In this document: in pieces, positions 56,200-64,000 of the stretch
How positions within the stretch are numbered: position 1 is the first letter of the stretch
Layout of the letters: each line of letters begins with the position of its first letter
Assembly (NCBI RefSeq): GCF_042242105.1
Contig: NC_092020.1
Location: 10,714,001-10,778,000 of the forward strand
DNA from: Pempheris klunzingeri
Taxonomy: Eukaryota > Chordata > Actinopteri > Acropomatiformes > Pempheridae
DNA: 64,000 bases
Reading direction: 5' to 3'
Notes under the pieces: model-generated
Database searches by the model: none
Told to the model about the DNA's origin: nothing
What the model saw: only the letters and a program-made list of their open reading frames with translations
Position numbers and translations under genes: made by a program

Positions 56200-56425
56200 A
56201 CACGCATTCACACGTTGAATCAGGTGACCCTAACCCTAAGTGTGCTAACGAACCATGGTTACACAGGGGTGACTCACATTGACCCACACAGGACCTAACG
56301 ACTTGAACAGTGTTTATATGCCTGACCTCCCTACCGGTCAGTTAGAACTGAAGAAGCCTCTTGGATGAGAGGGGAAACATCTTCAGGTACCTTCAGCAAG
56401 TCCAGGTGACTTTTGCTCAACTCCT
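56200..56425 (+). mobile_element. Possible Penelope-like element 3' end fragment
   Basis: AACTGAAGAAGCCTCTTGGA then TGAGAGGGGAAACATCTTCA and AGCAAGTCCAGGTGACTTTT are words I associate with the 3' end of fish Penelope-like (Neptune-type) elements. No coding domain remains, so the call is weak. Confidence 0.4.
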
Positions 56426-56429
56426 AAAG

Positions 56430-57800
56430 AATTGCTTTTTGTTATAGTTTTAGTTCAAAACTAAAGACATTTTAGTGTCATCATAATTTGTGTCTTCTAA
56501 TGTCGTGGAATGTTGTGACATCTGGCAGTGATGAGACAGATGGAGCTTTGCCGTGGACGTGAGGAGGCGTTTATTAGAGACCTGGATCCAGTGTCACAGC
56601 AGCCTGTTGGAGTGGAAGCACTTGTATAACTGATGAGTTCATTCGATACAACCTTCACTCCGATCAGATGCTGTCGGTGCGTAACTAAAGCCGGTTAAGA
56701 AAATGTATTCCTCTCCTCTTAAGAGCAGATGCTGTTGGGAAATGTCGGCTCCCGTTTACAGGAACAATGTCTCAATTACTGCCGGGCCTGCGTGACCCAA
56801 GCCCATCTGTGGCCACAGTTACCATGGTTACGGCTGTCACAATGTAGTGACATTTCTTCAGTGAACATTGTGACTTTTGTGTGCTGCGTCTGTTGTCACC
56901 AGGTCACGTAGACCCCCGTCCACCCCGGCCGTCTGGAGGTGCCACGTTGGTGCCACGCTGTGCCTGTTATACAGTTTATCATTACCTTGATTAACCCGGC
57001 AGCAGTAGATTTAAGAGAATCTCTGCTAAATCTAACTCTTGTCTTTCAGCCGGTGCCCCAGGTATCCTTCCTTTATTTGCAGTGATCTCAGAGCTATAAC
57101 GACATCTAGATGAAGATTAAGAAAGCTGACTGTCGACAAACATTCTTCCAAGAGCAACACGGGAGACATCTGAGAGCAACGTTGATGTCACATTCACATC
57201 CTTGATGAAGGAGGAGAAGGAAGGAGTCTTTCTACCTTTCTACCCAAATGCCATAGAGAGGGGTGGGCTGACTGAAAATACAGACGGTCTTGTGCTCTCC
57301 CCTCCATGTTTGTTGTTCATTGTGTACACATGAAAAGTGATGGAAGCGATTTTACTGCTGTAACAGCGTCTTGCAACTTTCCCAAAGTAAAAATCCACTC
57401 AGGCCCTCCTCATGCAGTGTTTGCCCAGGTGTGCAGAGGTGAGAGAGTAAACAGGGTTGGAACTTCTCTCTCAATCTCTTTTTTCATTGTTTACACATCA
57501 GTCCTCTGATCAGAGCTGCAGAGGAGAGAGTAAAGAGCTGATTGAGCAGCACAGTGGATTGGCCTCTTTGTTCAGCCTCTCCTCTGTAAACCATTTGGCC
57601 ACTAGCTGCAATGATGGATGGTGCACAAGCCCCTTAAATTGTGTTCACAGCAGCTGTACACAATCCTCAGTACACACAGTCTGTAAGCCTCTAGAGCCAG
57701 AGCTGTAGACTTTATTCAGACTGCGTAATGCCACCTGTGCTCCAAACTGCAGATCCAGTCAAACAAGGCCACGCTCAGGCTGATGATAGCAGCATTAAAA
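56430..57800. other. Intergenic, no gene seen
   Basis: No exon, RNA gene or known repeat is recognised in this stretch. Confidence 0.35.
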
Positions 57801-57801
57801 A

Positions 57802-57845
57802 TTCCAACATGATAGTCTCATTTCAATGAGACTATCATGTTGGAA
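57802..57845. repeat. Perfect 20-bp inverted repeat with 4-nt loop
   Basis: TTCCAACATGATAGTCTCAT at 57802-57821 is followed by TTCA and then its exact reverse complement at 57826-57845. Transcribed from either strand it would fold into a fully paired hairpin. The flanks are not complementary. Confidence 0.97.
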
Positions 57846-58149
57846 CAGCAAGGGGTGCCAATGTAAAGAGATCTAGCAAAAATTAAGCTCTCTCTGGACT
57901 TAAGAATAATAATAATTATAGTATTATTAGGAGCAGTGCAGGATTTACACAAATAAAATGGACAAAGCAGGGTTGCAGTCTCCACTCGGGCAGGTGTTTG
58001 CCTCTTGGCAAGATGTCTGGATGTCTGCCCTTGTCTCCTTGGCCAGGTAGAAGCCTCAGAGATCCCAGCTTTTGTTTCTCTGAACTGCTTCAGGACCAGG
58101 AGATCTGCCGTTGGGGAGATAAGGTGGATGTTATGGTTTCGTCCCGAAA

Positions 58150-59043
58150 GCGTCACTTAAATTAATGTGGAGTCGCTGTGTTATTATGGATGTCATACGC
58201 ATGTCATCATTCAACCGCTGGCTGTCGAGGTGGTGCCCAGCAAACAATGTAGGCTTCATAGATAACTGGCAGTCTTTCTGGGGAAGACCTGGTCTGATTA
58301 GAAGAGACGGCATCCATCCCACTTTGGACGGAGCTGCTCTCTTATCTAGAAATCTGGCTAGTCCTAAAACTTGACGGTCCAGAGTTGAGACCAGGAAGCA
58401 GAGCTGCAGTCTTACACACTTCTCTGCGCCTATGCAGATGATACCCAATTATATTTATCAATAAAGCCAGATGAATCCAATCAGTTGACTAAACTCCAAG
58501 TCTGCCTTAAGGACATAAAGTCCTGGATGAGCAGCAATTTTGTGCTGCTAAACTCACACTGAAGTTATTGTGTTCGGCCCTAAACACCTCAGAGACACCT
58601 TTTCTAACAACATAACTACTCTGGATGGCATTACTCTGGCCTCCAGCTCCACTGTGAGGAATCTGGGAGTTATCTTTGATCAGGATTTGTCCTTTAACTC
58701 CCACATTAAACAGATTTCCAGAACTGCCTTTTTCCATCTATGTAATATTACTAAAATCAGGCCCATCATATCCACTGATGATGCAGAAAAATTAGTCTTC
58801 ACATTTGTCCCTTCTAGGTTGGACTATTGTAACTCGTTATTATTAGGCAGCCCCAATAAGTCCTTAAAGACTCTCCAGCTGGTCCAGAACGCTGCTGCTC
58901 GTGTTCTGATGAGAACTAAGAGAAGAGATCATATTTCTCCTGTACTGGCTTCTCTTCACTGGCTTCCAGTAAAATCTAGAATAGAGTTTAAAATCTTTCT
59001 CCTCACCTACAAGGATCTTAATGGTCAGGCTCCATCATATCTT
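58150..59043 (+). mobile_element. L2/CR1-clade LINE, internally deleted
   Basis: Three coding parts remain. 58165-58374 ends [20 protein letters not shown] then [19 protein letters not shown], like the esterase (SGNH) domain of L2-type ORF1. Near 58430-58560 a frame reads YADDTQLYLSIKPDESNQLT, holding the YADD box of reverse transcriptase. 58570-59040 reads LDGITLASSSTVRNLGVIFD, LDYCNSLLLG, LQLVQNAAARVL and HISPVLASLHWLPVKSRIEF, the usual RT C-terminal region. ORF1 and late RT are joined directly, so the endonuclease and early RT are missing, and the frame changes near 58562. The element ends where the SINE at 59044 begins. Confidence 0.88.
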
Positions 59044-59336
59044 AAATGGTAAATGGTCTGTATTTGTTCAGCTCCTTTCTAGTTATTTCAACTACTCAAA
59101 GCGCTTTACATCACATCCTCATTCACCCATTCACACATCATTCATACAGGAGGAATCTAAGCTGGAGGAGTTCTTTCATACTCATTCACACACTGAAGCT
59201 GCTTCAAGAGCAAGTTGGGGTTCAGTGTCTTGCCCAAGGACACTTCGACATGTTGACCCATAGGAGCTGGGGATCGAACCCCCGACCTTCTGATTGAGGC
59301 ACGACCCACTCTATCACTGAGCCACAGCCGCCCCCC
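59044..59336 (-). mobile_element. tRNA-derived SINE (AFC-like), minus strand
   Basis: Read on the minus strand, the head is GTGGCTCAGTGATAGAGTGG (A box, 59306-59325) and about 30 bases later GGGGGTTCGATCCCC (B box, about 59269-59283). A body with TCCTTGGGCAAGACACTGAA follows and the tail is AAAGCGCTTTGAGTAGTTGA to ACAGACCATTTACCATTT. This is the plan of tRNA-derived SINEs like the AFC family of cichlids. It sits directly in the LINE, after the codons for PSYLKW. Tail-only pieces lie at 24405-24486 and 62432-62505. Confidence 0.85.
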
Positions 59337-60072
59337 ATTACCGTCATTATTGACCTCTTTCATCAAAACAAAAATATGAACCATCTCTTCAATATAAAAA
59401 TATCGATTATAGCCGCTTTAAAGCACAGAAAACAGGGTTTGGATCTTTTCATCTGACTCTTGGCAAGAAAGTGAATACCTGTATTTCCCAAAATGTTGAA
59501 CTGTACTTCAGAAGCTAGAGAACATCTATGAACAGGAGCCTTGCTGCTCTCAGATCAAATGGTGCTGAAAAAACAGTGACTGCACAGCAGTTTTCACACA
59601 TTTCACACCATGAAGACTTTCTCAGGAGCAGTTTTTCTCACAGTATGCGTCTCATTACGTTCATTTTAAAGTTCAAATCAACATGGCCAAGCTCATTTAA
59701 GCTCATGAAGACACCATGTGAGCTACTGCTACCTTCTCCAGCTGCATCTTTAGCTCGCATGCATCTTCCTGATGTAAATGTATCATATAGTAAAAGCATC
59801 TGTAATGGCTCAAATGAATGGTATGTATAATGAATTAAATGAAGTTGTTTTTGTTCGATGTGTGATGACCTGCAGGTCATATTCTCCAACAGACTGGTTC
59901 AGCCCCGCTGTCACAAGGACAGATTCAGACAATCTTTTTTGCCAACAGCCATAACACTGTTCAATAACTCAGCTCTGGCTGGCAGAGAACTCTCAGCACC
60001 CTCTGCCAACACTAACATGTTACTGCTGGACTTTAAACTTGCACTACAGTTTTTATTTAACTTGCACTTTGG

Positions 60073-60184
60073 TTTTACTCTGCACATCACATTTGGTACT
60101 GTTTTACTCTGCACATCACATTTGGTACTGTTTTACTCTGCACATCACATTTGGTACTGTTTTACTCTGCACATTACATTTGGT
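60073..60184 (+). repeat. 29-bp tandem repeat, about 3.9 copies
   Basis: The unit TTTTACTCTGCACATCACAT plus TTGGTACTG starts at 60073, 60102, 60131 and 60160. Copies are nearly identical. It lies in the 3' UTR of the LINE fragment. Confidence 0.95.
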
Positions 60185-60307
60185 TTGCACATACTGTTTA
60201 TAGTGTATATCACACTTGTGTTCGTTTGTATTCATGGTGGTGGTCACTTTTACTTCTTTACTATTGTAACACCAGAATTTCCCCCCGGGGATCAATAAAG
60301 TATTTCT

Positions 60308-60417
<110 letters not shown>

Positions 60418-60859
60418 ATCTATATCTTCATATCTTATCTGTCAAAGGCGAACTTTGTTCGCAGTGTGTTTGAAACAGCCTTTTTTAACCCACTTTCATC
60501 TATGATCGACAGCCAGGCCGTGTTGTTTGGCTGTTTTCATGTCGGTGGTAATTAGTTCTGAAGATTTAATTTAGGTCTGACAGGCAGAAACATCAGGTCT
60601 GATGCAGCTGACATGACGTTCCAGCAGCTAAAAACAACAGGAATGTTTTGGACTTTGTTTGATGTGTCTGATGTGGATGAGTGTCTGTGAGCGTTGCTTC
60701 CTGTTCAGTTCCCTTATCTTTCTTTTTCTGCAGTTTGACAACAGGCAGACTGAAAGGAATGTAGAGGGGTTTTTTTTTTGACTGATTGTTGTGGCAAATT
60801 CACTTCAGGCATCAGTGATTCAACGTCTGTAAGTAGCAGGTTTTAATAGGAGGTCTGAG

Positions 60860-61090
60860 ACCTGAATATATCACATATCTAGTACACCCGAACAAGTAAT
60901 TACACTGCATCTAGATGATCTATGAGGAGAATAAATATGTTGGTTTATGTCAGATATTTAAGTGACTATTCTAGAAAATTAGGTTTTGATTACAAAGTAG
61001 GGTTGTAATAAAGATATATCTATTGAATATATCAAATATCTGGTACAGGTGCATTAGTAATAACACTGCACCTACATGATCTACTAGTGT
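60860..61090 (+). repeat. Two diverged copies of a 65-bp segment, 164 bp apart
   Basis: CTGAATATATCACATATCTA to GATGATCTATGAG near 60861-60926 resembles TTGAATATATCAAATATCTG to CATGATCTACTAG near 61023-61088. Similarity is about three quarters by eye. Confidence 0.7.
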
Positions 61091-61099
61091 CACTGTAAT

Positions 61100-62420
61100 A
61101 ATAAAAGTTCTGTAACGTGTTCGTCTCAATGAGGCGCATAAAGACGCCGCTTCCACTTCGACAAACGGGTGAAAAAACTTGTTTTAAGAATCGATGGGGA
61201 AATAAGTCACACTGACGTAGTCCGTCGTGTTGTGCTCTCAAGGACACCGTTGTGTTTTTATGTTGGAAAATGTTTAACAGGAGGCGGCGGCAGTGAGGAA
61301 AAGCAGAGCATCTTCACCTCCGTAGAAGTGATGGAGCTGTTTCCGCCAAAAAACACAATTTTCCAGGATTGAAGAAGAAAGAAATCAAAATGGACGGACA
61401 CGAATCAATAGATTACATTTTGAGACTGTTTCATGAACTTCTTTGGGTTGTTTGATTTCCACTGACATTGTTTCCTTGGTGGTGACGTGTCTTTAACACA
61501 TTTCGTGCCACCACCAAGGAATACAGTGTTAAGATCAGGTTACAAATAATGCGTGGCATGGTTGGCCTTTAATGTCCGTGGCCAACAGAAACTGTACGAA
61601 TACGAAGAGAGGTGTTGTTGGACATCAGCGTGGTTACTCGACTTGCCAAGGATACAAAAAAGGAGCATCCACTTCCTTCCTGTCTCTCATTTATTATGTC
61701 TCCGTCTGCTCCTCACAGTAATCAAACTTTTCTGTCCCATCGTCTTGTCTCTGCCTTTTGGAGCCCAGACAGGTGAGTGGAGATCCATTAAAGACTCTAC
61801 CAGGTGGGAGAAGGTGGCTCTGCTGCCAGACTACTCAACAAATGTGTCCTGTTTTCACCTGCAGCTCATTCAGGCTGACTGAACGTCTTCCTGCCTTCAG
61901 TCATCTGTAACAAACCTGTCACTGATCTACATCAACACATTCATTTCTACTTTTTATTCTTTGCTCTATAGTTTGTATTGGCTGTTGTCTGAAATGATAT
62001 CATTATATATTGTTAATAATGGCCCGATAAATACTCTTTGATGCTTTATTTCTGTTTTTTCATCTTACCACATGCCTTATTTTCTTTGTCTCTAGTTTCC
62101 TTCCTTGGCTGCACTAGTAAACATCTACACACAGGATCAGACGGGGGCCACATCAAATAAATTATTTGATGAGTTGTATTCAACATGTAATTCACGCAGA
62201 GCGCTCAGAACAAAACAACTACTGGAGATAAAAAAGAAAATGATTACGGTGTTTAAATGACGATGTCATTATCTTTTCTGCACTGCTGATTACACCTAAC
62301 CCTGCGTGTTCTAAACAGAGTTGTATTTTGGATATCAGGGGAGGAATAGAGGAAATAGTCCCATTATTCCATGACGACCGTGGATGAACTCTGATGTGCC
62401 ACTTTCTGGTCAATGATCTA
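61100..62420. other. Intergenic, no gene seen
   Basis: A short inverted repeat TTCCTTGGTGGTG / CACCACCAAGGAA lies near 61470-61522. Frames of 60-110 residues have no known motif. Confidence 0.4.
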
Positions 62421-62431
62421 TGTTTGTAAAG

Positions 62432-62505
62432 CCTTTCTAGTCATTTTGTGCACATAATATTCACTCATTTACACATCATTCATACAGGAGGAATCTAAGC
62501 TGGAT
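62432..62505 (-). mobile_element. SINE tail fragment, like 59080-59165
   Basis: CATTCATACAGGAGGAATCT then AAGCTGGA is identical to part of the SINE at 59 kb; the preceding CACTCATTTACACAT is similar. Head and end are missing. Confidence 0.65.
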
Positions 62506-62914
62506 GGTTGATAGTCGAAGTACAGCCCCCCCCATTCTTCTTACCTGTGTTTAGATGGACTGGAACTGACTGTAAGACAGGGCAGTGTATATTCAGGACA
62601 ATCCCCAAATAACGGTGTCCATTATCAGGAATTACTGGATGACTGGGAGGCTGCAGAACTGTCTGATGAGTCCATTAGTTGAGGGGCTTTATCCCTCACT
62701 TTATGACCTTATGAAATAATAAGCGCCCTGCACCAATCGGAATCGAGTATTCACCCAGAGCGGGATGGAACAACCTCTGATTCTCTAACGTCAAAGACCA
62801 AAAGGTTTTTCTGAATTTATGCAAATATTGAGAAGAGCTTACTGCGTCTGTGTATTTGTGCTGTGAGCAAAGGATTGTCATCCAAGCAAAGTCACCGCAG
62901 TCCCCAAAGACCAG

Positions 62915-63016
62915 CGCGCACACACACACACACACACACATATTGGGACTCTTACACACACCTACAGTCACACACAGAGGCCAGCAGTTTTTCCACAAAC
63001 TGCCACCCTGACAGAA

Positions 63017-63074
<58 letters not shown>

Positions 63075-63210
63075 TCACCCACACACAACCTCCCTCACGT
63101 CCAGACACGCAAAGGGCAACACTGTCAACCTTTTCCCTCAGATACAGTGAGTGTTGTTTATACTTCTGACAACAGCTTCAAGTACACACACACACACACA
63201 CACACTCAGT
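62915..63210. repeat. Cluster of CA and CT microsatellites
   Basis: (CA)n at about 62919-62940, (CT)n at 63018-63061 followed by CA units, and (CA)n at 63185-63206. Reading frames through them are artefacts. Confidence 0.9.
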
Positions 63211-64000
63211 GAGAGCCTGTGGACAGCCAGGTTAAAACTATACATTATTGATCCCGCCATCTTGGATTATTTAAAAGTGGAAGTGGGATAAAGCGAAAAT
63301 AAAGTGCTCACTTTGTTGCCTGAATTCTTCATGAAGTTTGGTGCTTTGTGCAAACTGAGCTCATGTACTGGGAAAACAAAGTTCAGAGGAAACTTTGCTG
63401 TTGTTTTTTTTTTTTTTTGCTATTAAGCACCATCATGGAAAACATTTCACATTTTTCTTCCAGCTATCACGATGCTACCTTCAAGTGGTGCTGAAAATAT
63501 TGTTATGATGAGCGGAGAGAAAATAGTTCTGGGAAAATAAGAATTTATGACAATCCCCTAGTTGACAGATTAAAGGCTAAGCACATAAAAGCCCTGCAAG
63601 TGAGAGCTTGTAAAAGTGACGAATACAACAACTTTTGGATAAAAAGGGTAAAAATAAAAACAAAAACATGCTGTTGATGGGCATCACTGCTTTCTTCTGC
63701 TGTGGCAGCAAAATGTAACTTTGCACCATTGATTTAGCGATATGAGCTAAAATACTACTTTTGTTACACAGCTGCAGCTGCTACACCACGCGTGTGGATA
63801 TTTGGAGGTGATCTCAGCACATTCTGGTCAAGAAAACTGATGTTAGAAGTGTTGATTTCAGCCCAGGGTGAGACTCAAGGGACGGAGTGGACATGAACAT
63901 GATTTTAATTTAGTTTGATTTTAGTCTGTCCACAGACATAGAGGTGTTAGTCCCCCCCTACCCCCAGAGCCAGTAACCTGGTGATTTGACATCTGAAGAG
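63211..64000. other. Intergenic, no gene seen
   Basis: AT-rich with a T12 run near 63406. No exon, RNA gene or repeat family is recognised up to the window end. Confidence 0.35.

Noticed and set aside
56221-56240. CCCTAACCCTAA-like words, possible interstitial telomere
   Set aside because: Only about one and a half units; no array.
59269-59325. tRNA-like A and B boxes on the minus strand
   Set aside because: They belong to the head of a tRNA-derived SINE; the cloverleaf is not complete, so this is not a functional tRNA gene.
61169-61372. Possible exon near a CpG-rich patch
   Set aside because: No matching acceptor/donor pair or recognisable peptide.

Overview
The window reads as nuclear DNA of a teleost fish. 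Genes are split into many short exons with GT/AG borders. The spacers hold fish-type mobile elements (L2-, L1- and Tc1-like pieces, a tRNA-derived SINE, short inverted-repeat elements) and very long microsatellites. Seven protein-coding genes can be supported by joining exons by eye. No bacterial, viral or CRISPR features are seen.

Layout, left to right. 1701-8179 (+): the C-terminal exons of an MGAT4-family N-acetylglucosaminyltransferase, probably mgat4d. 10.3-14.8 kb (-): scoc, a small Golgi/autophagy coiled-coil protein. 14.9-16.9 kb: a 2-kb minisatellite with nested higher-order structure. 17.1-18.3 kb (-): mgst2. 18.5-19.1 kb: an L1-like fragment. 20.4-27.6 kb (+): setd7, a lysine methyltransferase. 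28.2-31.8 kb (+): a four-pass membrane protein I cannot name, with a 1.1-kb minisatellite in intron 2. 31.9-35.2 kb (-): rab33b, tail to tail with the previous gene and only about 80 bp between poly(A) signals. 35.3-44.1 kb: gene-poor, with two MITE-like elements that have clear terminal inverted repeats. 44.2-53.4 kb (+): hspa9 (mortalin), 16 coding exons, complete. 53.4-64 kb: gene-free and repeat-rich (Tc1-like remnant, a LINE cut by a SINE, another LINE 3' end with a TATC tail, a perfect 20-bp hairpin).

The block MGAT4 - SCOC - MGST2 - SETD7 - RAB33B keeps the order and every strand of human 4q31.1 read backwards. MAML3, which lies between SCOC and MGST2 in human, is missing; the minisatellite occupies that gap. 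hspa9, on a different chromosome in human (5q31), sits next to rab33b here. The genes do not form one pathway. mgat4, scoc and rab33b are Golgi or autophagy related; mgst2 works in microsomal glutathione chemistry; setd7 modifies histones and other proteins; hspa9 is the mitochondrial Hsp70.

I find no convincing undescribed biological system. The best leads are the nested minisatellite, the CxxxC tail of Rab33b, a palindromic TCTCGCGAGA site upstream of rab33b, a gapped heat-shock-like element upstream of hspa9, the loss of maml3 from its place, and several inverted-repeat structures. All coordinates come from reading by eye; exon borders were checked by phase and codon arithmetic.
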